Positions 1 through 6,107 of a DNA stretch of 6,790 bases are shown here, one piece after another. The notes beneath the pieces were generated by a model. That model did not search any database. It worked only from the letters and a program-made list of their open reading frames with translations, and was not told where the DNA came from. The position numbers and the translations under genes were made by a program. Origin of the DNA: Desulfobacterales bacterium (lineage in GTDB: Bacteria > Desulfobacterota > Desulfobacteria > Desulfobacterales > C00003060); NCBI GenBank assembly GCA_030668505.1, contig DAOUTV010000095.1, forward strand, positions 1 to 6,790, written 5' to 3'. Numbering within the stretch: the first letter of the stretch is position 1; every line of letters starts with the position of its first letter.

Positions 1-189
1 AGACTTTATGTCGCCATTATTACGAGTGTCATATGGGGCTTGACACTTATCATCATATTCAGTTTTCACATGGCGACACAGCAAGGCGTGAAACCCTACA
101 AGGTCGTTCTGGAGCATGTAACCATTGTGGTGCTGGTGATAATCATCACCCACTACGTGGGGAAATGGATAGCTACCATTTGTTTTTAG
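1..189 (+). CDS. C-terminal end of a membrane protein, possibly VIT1/CCC1-like (partial, 5' end outside window)
   Basis: Frame 1 is open from the first base to a TAG at 187-189, giving 62 residues and no start. Two hydrophobic stretches are visible: about residues 4-23 (ending IIIFSFH) and about 41-61 (TIVVLVIIITHYVGKWIATI). A short charged loop between them contains QQGVKPYKVVLEH. Two helices split by a basic loop with a Glu-His before the last helix resemble the C-terminal end of VIT1/CCC1-type iron/manganese transporters, but this is from general appearance and no diagnostic motif lies in the visible part. The gene converges on the cytochrome gene, leaving a 56-bp gap in which I see no clear terminator. 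The reading frame is convincing; the family assignment is tentative. Confidence 0.5.
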   Translation, partial: RLYVAIITSVIWGLTLIIIFSFHMATQQGVKPYKVVLEHVTIVVLVIIITHYVGKWIATICF

Positions 190-245
190 AGGGATCTGAA
201 AAAAGGAGGTTTAGGCAACGCAGGCAGAACCGCTCGCTACGATCA

Positions 246-1655
246 TCATTTATCGTCATGTATGATGGTTGGTTTGGAAACGATGGGCTTGGGAATCTTG
301 GCCTCAGGAACGATTACCCCGGCATTTGCCTTTTGTTCCCAATCGGTCACGTCCTTTTCCTGGAGAAAAAGTGAGGCATTGCCGTGACAATTGTTACAGG
401 TTTTGTTCTGCGGGGTCATCCGTTGAATATTGTGAGGTGTATCAAACTTCCAGGTAGGAAGTTTATCAAAATCACTCAGCCCGTCCTTTACATAAAAATC
501 AAACAGCTCCGGATCGGCTGGTGGGTGACGCAAAACCACATAGTTATATGGCCTGTCCTTTGTCTTCTTGGGGTTGAGGCCTATTTTAAATAACATTCTC
601 GTTTCGCCGGACTTGGAACAAGCAACGCCCTCTTTATCGGTTCCTACGTGGCAATTAAAGCAGTGCTTGTTGGCCACCGCATGGCAAACCTGGCAGGCAA
701 CCTTATCCCTGTGAATCGTGTGTGGGTTGGTCCCGGGTTTTTCGAATATTGTATCCGGGTGGCACTTCTTGCACCTAGGCCTTTCTGGGAGATCGAATCT
801 AGTGTCTACATTCGTGGCATCTGCATGCATCTCCTTCCCAGTATGGCAGTCTATGCACGTCATATCTGCTTTTGCATAATGAACATCAGCAGGATACTCA
901 TCATTTGCCCCGGTAAACTCGCTGTGGACCCGCCCGCTATGGCAACCAGCGCAGGTCGTGTCCATGCTAGGTTTTTTCTGAAAAAGATGTCCGGCCAGAA
1001 AACCACCCCCTATGTAATCCGGGCGGCTGACATGGCACTGTCCGCAGCTTGCATGACAGGCACTGCAATGCTTTTCTTTGGCCCGGCAAACCTTCTCCAG
1101 TACTCCTTTATCCTTTTTGTTGGCACGGATCTTAATAACCTTTTCAAAGGGGGCCAACGTATAGTGGAGGCTGTTTTTTGCTGTGGACACGATGTCTGCG
1201 TGGCATTCGCCGCATACCTTTTCAGCATCAGGAAAGGTTGGGTCTCTCAAAATTCCCCTATGGGCAGTCTGCCGGTTCGGAGCTTTGGGATCCCCCCTAT
1301 GACACGCCTCACATGCGATTTCCCCATGCTTGGTCTTTAAAAAGGTAGGGTTGACATAAATTTTTTCGTAAGACTCCAACGGAGCCAGTTGTCCAGCTCA
1401 ACCTTCACCAAGCGTCTCAGCCGGAGATGTCTCAGCCGATTTGTCAAGCTTGGGCCTGACCTGTTCGATCTCCCAACTCAGGAGGATCATTCTTTTCATA
1501 TCGGTATGACAGACAACACATTCACTCTTGGCTTCGGCGATTTCTGCCTTCGCATACACAGTAGTGAGACCAAGCAAGGCCGAAACAGCTAAGACAGCCA
1601 TTAGGCGCTTAGCTGTGAAATTGGTCTTTTTTTCTGGCAGAAGACTTTTTCCCAT
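246..1655 (-). CDS. Secreted undecaheme c-type cytochrome with in-frame UGA (candidate selenoprotein)
   Basis: A 470-codon frame starts at ATG 1653-1655, with AGAGG 10 nt upstream, and ends at TGA 246-248. Its only interruption is TGA 1398-1400 (codon 86). Residues 17-36 form a signal peptide (KR, then a hydrophobic core, then VYAKA), so the protein is exported. There are eleven CXXCH heme motifs. The first, CVVCH at 46-50, lies before the UGA. The ten after it begin near residues 115, 148, 197, 204, 235, 267, 295, 321, 332 and 420. Many extra His residues could be distal heme ligands. No C-terminal membrane helix is seen, so a soluble periplasmic electron carrier is likely. The UGA context is Gly-Glu-Gly-[UGA]-Ala-Gly, between hemes 1 and 2. 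Reading only 246-1379 from a TTG would give ten hemes with no signal peptide and no good ribosome site, and such a protein could not receive heme c in the periplasm. I therefore favour readthrough as selenocysteine. The alternatives are a nonsense mutation or a sequencing error from TGC/TGT, TGG or CGA. Cytochrome identity is about 0.95 certain; recoding about 0.65. Confidence 0.75.
1372..1400 (-). promoter_or_regulatory. Candidate bacterial SECIS hairpin directly downstream of in-frame UGA
   Basis: In the mRNA sense the UGA (1400-1398) is followed by 11 nt, then GGCUCC (1386-1381), a GUU loop (1380-1378) and GGAGUC (1377-1372). This is a 6-bp stem with one G-U pair. The first loop base is G, with 17 nt between UGA and the loop. 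Bacterial SECIS elements, recognised by SelB, lie inside the coding region just after UGA and have a short apical loop with G in the first or second position, so the geometry fits. A competing fold is CAAC (1391-1388) with GUUG (1380-1377), which has a 7-nt loop with G at positions 2 and 3. The lower stem is weak. No folding software was run. Confidence 0.5.
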
Positions 1656-1686
1656 GTTCGTAAAACCTCTTGAATATTTGAAGGCT

Positions 1687-1858
1687 AAATCCGAAATTCG
1701 AATATCGAAATCCGAAACAATTTTCCAATTTCAAAAATTCAGATGACCGAAACAGATGGCTAAACAAACTGAAGTGAACTAAAGTGTCCAAAGCTAATTG
1801 TTTTGAACATTTGGAAATTCGTATTTGCTTCGGATTTCGTATTTCGAGCTTCGGATTT
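1687..1858. repeat. Imperfect inverted repeat with TCCGAA/TTCGGA arms
   Basis: The left arm (about 1687-1740) and right arm (about 1801-1858) are imperfect reverse complements. Both carry AAATCCGAA at the outer end, then TCGAA, CGAAATCCGAA and CAA in the same order, and the match weakens towards the centre (AATTTC..CAAAAATTC against AATTTCCAAATG). A short tandem TCCGGCTTG/TCCGGCTTT follows at 1859-1877. AT-rich shuffled arms of TCGAA/TCCGAA words suggest an interspersed intergenic repeat. It lies in the promoter region between the divergent cytochrome and radical SAM genes, and transcribed from either side it would form a long hairpin. I see no transposase. Confidence 0.65.
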
Positions 1859-1885
1859 TCCGGCTTGTCCGGCTTTGTAGCTTTT

Positions 1886-1909
1886 CTTATGCAAGAGGTT
1901 CTTCATAAG
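1886..1909. repeat. Short hairpin: 10-bp stem with one bulge
   Basis: CTTATG-C-AAGA, loop GGT, then TCTT-CATAAG forms a ten-pair stem with one bulged C. It sits between the two larger inverted repeats of the divergent intergenic region. There is no T-run on either side to make it a convincing intrinsic terminator. It could equally be an operator-like palindrome or part of a repeat cluster. Confidence 0.45.
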
Positions 1910-1919
1910 CCTGAGGCCG

Positions 1920-1999
1920 ATGTCATTAACTTAAGCTCAAAATCCCCCCCCCTTTTTTAAAGGGGGACCTTAAGGGAACGGTTCTTAAGTTAATGACAT
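1920..1999. repeat. 80-bp MITE-like element: perfect 16-bp terminal inverted repeats with internal C-tract/G-tract hairpin
   Basis: ATGTCATTAACTTAAG at 1920-1935 is the exact reverse complement of CTTAAGTTAATGACAT at 1984-1999. Inside, nine C and six T (1944-1958) are followed by AAAGGGGG. This gives a second nested hairpin (CCCCCTTT, TTT, AAAGGGGG, 1948-1966), and then the small palindrome CCTTAAGG (1968-1975). Imperfect pairing continues outward (GCCTGAGGCC near 1908-1918 against the CCCGAGGC side near 2004-2011). A short element with terminal inverted repeats and no coding content looks like a miniature inverted-repeat element. It could also act as a bidirectional terminator or attenuator upstream of the radical SAM gene, 60 bp away. 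Confidence 0.6.
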
Positions 2000-2059
2000 T
2001 TAGCCCGAGGCTATTTTAGGCAGGGAAGGATGTCAAGGCAAAGAGAGCGAGCATGAAAC

Positions 2060-3112
2060 ATGTTTGAATGGCTCAAGAGACATATGGACAAGATCACCAG
2101 CCCAACCCTTGATTGGGTACAGGTTGAAGTAACAACCAGTTGTAATGGGTCCTGTATCTATTGTCCCCGCACCTTGATGAGCAAACGTTGGGCAAACAGG
2201 CACATGCCCATAGAGCTGTTTGATGAATTGGCCCCCTTTCTCAGACATACGGACCTGGTTTACTTACAAGGGTGGGGAGAACCGCTTCTTCAAAACGATT
2301 TGTTTGAGATGGTCAGAATTTGCAAGGACCGAGGGAAACGCGTCGGTTTTACCACAAACGGAATGCTTCTTACTGAGGATACAATTCGAATATTAGTTGA
2401 CTTGCAGTTGGACATCATAGGAATCAGCCTTGCCGGCACTACCGCAAAAACCCACAACCGGATCCGCAAAGGGACCGATCTTAATAAGATTATTGCCCAC
2501 CTTGAACGACTATGCGAGATCAAGGCTGAAAAGAAAACCGAGATCCCGGCAGTGCACCTTGCCTATCTCATGCTCAAGTCCAATTTTCATGAAATCAAAG
2601 AGATTCTCCCACTTGGGAAACGAGTAGGCGCAAAAGAGATAATAGCCAGCAACCTGACCCTGATCGTTGATCCGAAACTTTCCCCGGAAGCGGTCTTCAA
2701 CGATACAGTGCGCATGGACTATTATCGCAACACACTGGATGAGATCAGACACAAAGCAGCTCGTGAGAACATCGTTTTTGACTATCATGGTCCCGGTCTT
2801 GACGATGCCTCTCTCTGCTGCCGTGAGAATGTCCACCGTGCCTGCGTGATCAATGTTGAAGGCGAAGTCGTCCCATGCGTTCTGACCAATCCGGTTCTCC
2901 CTTCCTATTACATCTTCAAAAATCAATCCCTTCCGCTAAGAGGAATGTCGTTTGGCAACATAAGAAACGAAAGCTTGACCCGGATCTGGAACAAGAAGGA
3001 ATACGCCGGATTCAGAGCCCTCTTTGATCCTGAGACAGCGAGAAAACCTGAGCAAATTCGGTCGGACATGCCTCAATGCTGCGTAAGATGCTACAAAAGG
3101 TTTGGGGCATAG
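2060..3112 (+). CDS. Radical SAM protein with SPASM-like cysteine-rich C-terminus
   Basis: This is a 350-residue protein. The [4Fe-4S]-SAM motif is CNGSCIYC (C28, C32, C35; CX3CX2C), at the end of the first strand after TTS. GWGEP at 71-75 matches the GGEP-type SAM-binding motif, followed by FTTNGMLL (97-104) and GISLAG (121-126), the usual core TIM-barrel landmarks. The C-terminal region is cysteine-rich: C253, C254, C262, C273, and C340, C341, C344. It carries VEGEVVPC and GNIRNESLTRIWNKKEY, typical of a SPASM/Twitch auxiliary Fe-S domain with the sequence after the second cluster ligand set. Such enzymes modify peptides, proteins or cofactor precursors. The substrate cannot be read here because no peptide or partner gene is adjacent. 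The ATG has only a weak purine-rich site (GAGAGCGAG) upstream, and M9 is a possible alternative start. The gene is transcribed away from the cytochrome gene across about 400 bp of repeats and converges with the SRPBCC gene. Confidence 0.9.
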   Translation: MFEWLKRHMDKITSPTLDWVQVEVTTSCNGSCIYCPRTLMSKRWANRHMPIELFDELAPFLRHTDLVYLQGWGEPLLQNDLFEMVRICKDRGKRVGFTTNGMLLTEDTIRILVDLQLDIIGISLAGTTAKTHNRIRKGTDLNKIIAHLERLCEIKAEKKTEIPAVHLAYLMLKSNFHEIKEILPLGKRVGAKEIIASNLTLIVDPKLSPEAVFNDTVRMDYYRNTLDEIRHKAARENIVFDYHGPGLDDASLCCRENVHRACVINVEGEVVPCVLTNPVLPSYYIFKNQSLPLRGMSFGNIRNESLTRIWNKKEYAGFRALFDPETARKPEQIRSDMPQCCVRCYKRFGA

Positions 3113-3195
3113 GGTACTTGAAGATAAGCTGTAGATTTGGAGATACGGACGCCTTCCTATCTTACATCACCGTCTGACCTGCTACGAAGCGAAAG

Positions 3196-3765
3196 CTAAA
3201 ATCCAGCATAATGTACGATAAGGAACAACAAAAAAAATATAAAGCCGGCAGCTTCTGCTATGACAACAAGGAGGACTATCCTCCTGCCGGCAGGGCTCAT
3301 CTTGAGCCACACTTTGTCCATGAAAAACTTCCAGAGTTTACTTGCTGACGTATTCTTATTTTGCAGCATAAGGTACCAGGCCACACTCTTAAGCCAGGAA
3401 GTGAGCTCTCGACGCTCTGTTTCAGATGGTTCGTTTTCTATAACCTCCTTTTGCTGAAGGAGAGATCTGTCCCCTTTGTCCATGAAATGTATTGTGATAT
3501 GTTTTGGTTTTTTAGCATTCAAGCGAACGGACAAAACATCCTCATCTATAAACTCCTCAACAATACCGTCATAGCTTACTGCCTCTTCACTACAATCATA
3601 TCTCACCTTAAGGGCAAACCGATGCCCCTTTTTGATATGATGAACTCCTTCAACGGACAAGACCTGCCATTCCGGGTTCAGCCTAAACCACTTCTCAAGT
3701 CCGTAAAAGAAGGGAAATACTTTTGCCTGTGGAAGCGGTATTTCTATACTAGCAGATAAGTTCAT
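3196..3765 (-). CDS. SRPBCC (Bet v1/START-like) domain protein with C-terminal transmembrane helix
   Basis: The protein has 189 residues. The N-terminus (SIEIPLPQAKVFPFFYGLEKWFRLNPEW, about residues 6-33) is the typical first strand and helix pair of the SRPBCC/polyketide-cyclase fold: an I-x-I-P strand, a V-F helix, then a W-x-x-x-N-P-x-W segment. Strand-rich sequence follows to about residue 115 (HRFALKVRYD, YDGIVEEFI, LSVRLN, HITIHF). A charged helix covers about 117-150, and a strongly hydrophobic tail at about 161-189 (LLVVIAEAAGFIFFLLF) looks like a single membrane anchor. The fold binds hydrophobic ligands or lipids in other families; the ligand is unknown here. It is the last gene of the permease operon, 11 nt after the UspA stop codon. 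No strong ribosome site is seen, so translation is probably coupled to the UspA gene. Confidence 0.8.
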   Translation of the reverse strand: MNLSASIEIPLPQAKVFPFFYGLEKWFRLNPEWQVLSVEGVHHIKKGHRFALKVRYDCSEEAVSYDGIVEEFIDEDVLSVRLNAKKPKHITIHFMDKGDRSLLQQKEVIENEPSETERRELTSWLKSVAWYLMLQNKNTSASKLWKFFMDKVWLKMSPAGRRIVLLVVIAEAAGFIFFLLFLIVHYAGF

Positions 3766-3776
3766 GTTTTGACTGT

Positions 3777-4226
3777 CTATCTGACAAAGACAACAGGCTT
3801 CTTGGCCTTCTTGAAAACTTTTTCGGGCAGATTGTACGATCCAAAACGCGACCGCCAGTCGCCGAGCAACCTCGAACCCATAACAACCAGGTCGTAGCCA
3901 CCCTCTTCCATTTCCTGTAAAATCTCTTCTTCGGGACTGCCGTAGCGCATCTTCGCTACGACTTGAACTTCTTGATTGCGCGCCTTCTCCTGAAATTTCT
4001 TTAATGCCGTATTACCCTCGTCACGTAATGTTTTATCGATGTAATCCCTGTATTCATCTCTACCCACAGCATACAACTCATTGGCAAACTTCTTTAAAAG
4101 CGGGTTTACAACATAAACAGCACATATGAGTGCACGTGCACCTTTTGCTATACCAATAGCAAAGCCTTCAGCCTTATCTGTTTGTTCCTCGCCATCCGTA
4201 CAGAGCAGTATCTTCCGTATCTCCAT
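3777..4226 (-). CDS. Universal stress protein UspA family
   Basis: A 149-residue single-domain protein of normal family length. The first strand MEIRKILLCTDG puts an acidic residue at D11, where the family binds adenine nucleotide. The last part, YDLVVMGSRLLGDWRSRFGS and EKVFKKAKKPVVFVR, is the usual glycine-loop and final strand. The glycine spacing (G117, G122, G129-S130) is tighter than the classical G-X2-G-X9-G-S/T pattern, so ATP binding is plausible but not assured. Its ATG overlaps the last base of the permease stop codon (TAATG), implying translational coupling. UspA proteins are often encoded beside transporters and are thought to modulate or sense energy or stress for them; a regulatory role for the permease is inference. 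Confidence 0.88.
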   Translation of the reverse strand: MEIRKILLCTDGEEQTDKAEGFAIGIAKGARALICAVYVVNPLLKKFANELYAVGRDEYRDYIDKTLRDEGNTALKKFQEKARNQEVQVVAKMRYGSPEEEILQEMEEGGYDLVVMGSRLLGDWRSRFGSYNLPEKVFKKAKKPVVFVR

Positions 4227-5530
4227 TATCGCCCTTTGACAAAGAACACCTCTGTCCCAATGAGCATGACTACAATAGCCGAGAGTACGGCCTTGAACAA
4301 AGCAGCAGAAACGCCAATAACAAAGGCCTTGCCACCCGCTTTCTTCAAATCCTCAAAGGCTATGTTCAAACCAACCCCCGCAAAACCTATGGCAAAAAAT
4401 ATCTTGAGAAACTGCTTTCCAAAAATGTACTGGTGTTCCTTTGTAAAGACCCCAAATTCATTTAAGGTCACCATGGCAAAAAAGCCAAGGATAAATATGG
4501 GAAATTTGTCTACAACGACTTGCCATGTATTCATTTTCTTCCTTGGCTCTTCTGCAGATGCCCCTTTGATTAGATAAAACCATATACAATAAAGGACAAC
4601 AACGGGGATAAACCCAACCCTGACAATGTTGATTATGTTTGCGGTCAGAAGCGCATCATGCCCGTACCATGAGGCCGCAGCAACAAGTTGGGCAGTATTC
4701 AAAATAGATGTTCCAACCCATGCACCAAAAACAGGTTCAGACATGCCAAGGGCCTTCCCGATATATGGAAAGGTAAATAGAGCCGCCGTACCAAAGAGGA
4801 GTATGGTCCCGACAGCATAAAAGAAGTCCGTCGGTTTTGCTTTCACGATAGGAGCCGTGGCCACGGCGGCTGAAACCCCGCAAACTCCTGTGCCAGCAGC
4901 CATTACGCCGATCAACCCCTTGTCTAGTTTCAGCTTTTTGCCTAAAACAGACACAAGAACTACGGTCCCGAAAATGAATACGATGACTAGCAGAAGGGCA
5001 ACCAATCCCACCTTAAAAAGATTTGACCATACATAATAGCCACCGAGCAACACGATGCCCGGCTTGATGATAGGCCTGGCAAGCACAGTGCCTGGCTTAA
5101 ACAGATCCGGGATGCCGACCGTATTTCTTATGAGCATTCCACCCAAAAGGAGAACAGCCACATAGGTAAGTTGGAACTGGATCATTTTCTCGCCAAATTT
5201 GAGTTTGAAAGGAATTTCCTTGGTCGTAACGAGTGATTCATAAACATCTTTTTCCAGGATATATGGTTTTTTAGGTGCCCCCTTGGCCACGCCTTGCTTG
5301 TAGAGAGCCAATTGCCCCTTATATCTTTCTTCACGTTTTGCCTTGTATTCATCAAAGCCAAACGGAGGTTCCCCTTTTGCATTTGCCTTCAAAATCTTCT
5401 GACACTCTTTATAGTCTTTTTGCCATCCCTTTATAGAATGATCCCATTGAAGGGCTAACCAACCTAAGATCATACACAGGATTAAACCTGGAATGTATTT
5501 TAGTAGGCCCCCTTGTGACGTCGCTGACAT
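4226..5530 (-). CDS. YeiH/UPF0324 family permease (putative sulfate exporter family), with extra soluble insert
   Basis: A 434-residue polytopic membrane protein. One hydrophobic helix lies at about 11-28, then a long hydrophilic stretch (about 29-115, rich in Lys/Glu). The multi-helix core follows: roughly nine further hydrophobic segments to residue 428. Family landmarks are GGMLIRNTVGIP (130-141), PGIVLLGG (157-164), AAGTGVCGVSAAVATAPIV (211-229) and GTSILNTAQLVAAA (273-286). The family is annotated as putative sulfate exporter, but its transport substrate is not settled and the sequence cannot show it. Usual members are about 330-350 residues, and the excess here is mostly the insert. The ATG has an excellent Shine-Dalgarno sequence, GGAGGTGA (5535-5542), 4 nt upstream. 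The 52-residue ORF ends 14 nt upstream and uspA-like overlaps downstream, so an operon is clear. Confidence 0.88.
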   Translation of the reverse strand: MSATSQGGLLKYIPGLILCMILGWLALQWDHSIKGWQKDYKECQKILKANAKGEPPFGFDEYKAKREERYKGQLALYKQGVAKGAPKKPYILEKDVYESLVTTKEIPFKLKFGEKMIQFQLTYVAVLLLGGMLIRNTVGIPDLFKPGTVLARPIIKPGIVLLGGYYVWSNLFKVGLVALLLVIVFIFGTVVLVSVLGKKLKLDKGLIGVMAAGTGVCGVSAAVATAPIVKAKPTDFFYAVGTILLFGTAALFTFPYIGKALGMSEPVFGAWVGTSILNTAQLVAAASWYGHDALLTANIINIVRVGFIPVVVLYCIWFYLIKGASAEEPRKKMNTWQVVVDKFPIFILGFFAMVTLNEFGVFTKEHQYIFGKQFLKIFFAIGFAGVGLNIAFEDLKKAGGKAFVIGVSAALFKAVLSAIVVMLIGTEVFFVKGR

Positions 5531-5534
5531 CTAA

Positions 5535-5542
5535 TCACCTCC
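5535..5542 (-). promoter_or_regulatory. Shine-Dalgarno site of the YeiH-family permease
   Basis: GGAGGTGA lies 4 nt before the ATG, and its pairing to the 16S rRNA tail is near ideal. It marks ATG 5528-5530 as the start of the permease. Confidence 0.8.
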
Positions 5543-5544
5543 CC

Positions 5545-5703
5545 TCAAAAAAATAGCGACACAAATGTTTTCTTCGTTATAATTCCGGTCAACGCCAAGA
5601 TCACGGTGATAGCGGATATAATGAGGACCCAGATATCCTCCTTCCTCTCCTCCGAGAATAGTTTTTTGGCCTTTTCTTCCAGCTCTCTGGTTTCTTCGTT
5701 CAT
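5545..5703 (-). CDS. Small single-span membrane protein, 52 aa, unknown
   Basis: The start ATG at 5701-5703 is chosen because a full AGGAGG (5710-5715 on the opposite strand) lies 6 nt upstream. A longer frame exists upstream but has no such site and overlaps the YeiH remnant. The N-terminal 22 residues are charged and helical (MNEETRELEEKAKKLFSEER). Residues about 25-42 are a single membrane helix (WVLIISAITVILALTGII), and a short basic tail follows. The permease start codon is 14 nt downstream of the stop codon, so both should be on one transcript. Product family unknown. A small accessory or stabilising subunit of the permease is plausible from position only. Confidence 0.75.
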   Translation of the reverse strand: MNEETRELEEKAKKLFSEERKEDIWVLIISAITVILALTGIITKKTFVSLFF

Positions 5704-5715
5704 CTTAGACCTCCT
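5704..5715 (-). promoter_or_regulatory. Shine-Dalgarno site of the 52-aa ORF
   Basis: AGGAGG followed by a 6-nt spacer and ATG. It fixes the start of the short protein and is strong evidence that this small gene is translated. Confidence 0.75.
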
Positions 5716-5723
5716 GTACACGT

Positions 5724-6056
5724 CTAAAAGAGTGCAACATAATGGAGCCCAACCATTTTGCCGAACTTGGCTTCGGCCAGTTTCTTGAAATCTATCATGA
5801 TCCCGATAGTCGTAAAGGTCAACATGAAGAATAACTTCCACATACTCTTTTCTATAGCTACTGCCTCCATCTTGGTATTAGGAAGCATGTCCAGAAGAAC
5901 GAACAATATGCCCAGGTAAACAATCCATGTGGCAACGTATCCCAGAACGAACTTCGGGAATCTATGCCACACCTCTGACTTCCTTTCAATTACCTCTCAT
6001 GGCTCAGCCCCTGCGAACTCGTCTTCGGCCTCATCAACGCCCATGGGCCCAGTTTG
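5724..6056 (-). pseudogene. Remnant of a second YeiH/UPF0324 permease (C-terminal third, truncated at both ends)
   Basis: The frame read from about 5996 to TAG 5724-5726 gives VIERKSEVWHRFPKFVLGYV, then WIVYLGILFVLLDMLPN, then FFMLTFTTIGIMIDFKKLAE, then GKMVGLHYVALF. This aligns by eye with residues about 328-412 of the intact permease next door (KKMNTWQVVVDKFPIFILGF ... GFAGVGLNIAFEDLKKA ... VIGVSAALF). It stops exactly at the ALF position, lacking the last 22 residues. Upstream in the same frame is an acidic stretch (DEAEDEFAGAEP), then TGA 5997-5999, and the frame is closed by TAA at 6057-6059. The N-terminal two thirds is absent. It is a decayed paralogue, probably from a tandem duplication. 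A GTG at 5970-5972 could start an 82-residue peptide, but no good ribosome site supports it. Confidence 0.7.
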
Positions 6057-6063
6057 TTATCTA

Positions 6064-6099
6064 GTGCCCATCCACGAATCGTAAAAACTCAATGGGCAC
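6064..6099. repeat. Hairpin GTGCCCAT / ATGGGCAC
   Basis: Perfect 8-bp inverted repeat (6064-6071 with 6092-6099) around a 20-nt loop, close to the self-complementary GCCCATGGGC at 6039-6048. It lies between the YeiH remnant and the large palindrome. Role unknown. Confidence 0.5.
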
Positions 6100-6107
6100 A
6101 AGCGTAA

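Larger units (their letters stand above)
1656..2059. other. Divergent intergenic region between cytochrome and radical SAM genes
   Basis: These 404 bp hold no credible gene. They contain the TCCGAA inverted repeat, a short hairpin and the 80-bp MITE-like element, plus a 5-bp TAGCC/GGCTA hairpin (2001-2013) in the leader of the radical SAM gene. Both genes' promoters must lie here, but I cannot point to a confident -35/-10 pair. Confidence 0.7.

Noticed and set aside
648..1340. 230-codon open frame on the + strand across the cytochrome gene
   Set aside because: It is antisense to a frame with ten CXXCH motifs and has no ribosome site; its length comes from codon bias of the real gene.
1377..1379. 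TTG as the true start of a separate ten-heme cytochrome
   Set aside because: It would have no signal peptide and no credible ribosome site, and the upstream frame-matched segment supplies both plus another heme motif.
2510..2926. 138-codon minus-strand frame inside the radical SAM gene
   Set aside because: Antisense shadow of a well-supported enzyme with conserved motifs.
3113..3195. Intrinsic terminator between the convergent radical SAM and SRPBCC genes
   Set aside because: Only weak AAGATA/TATCTT-type pairing was found and no T-run follows it.
3361..3759. 132-codon + strand frame over the SRPBCC gene
   Set aside because: Antisense to a gene with recognisable fold and operon spacing; no ribosome site.
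5704..5841. Longer start for the 52-aa membrane protein
   Set aside because: The extension overlaps the YeiH remnant in a different frame, and the strong AGGAGG site sits before the internal ATG at 5703.
5997..5999. A second in-frame TGA, in the YeiH remnant, as another selenocysteine codon
   Set aside because: No hairpin with a G-containing short loop follows it, another stop lies 60 bp upstream in the same frame, and the gene lacks most of its length, so this is ordinary decay.
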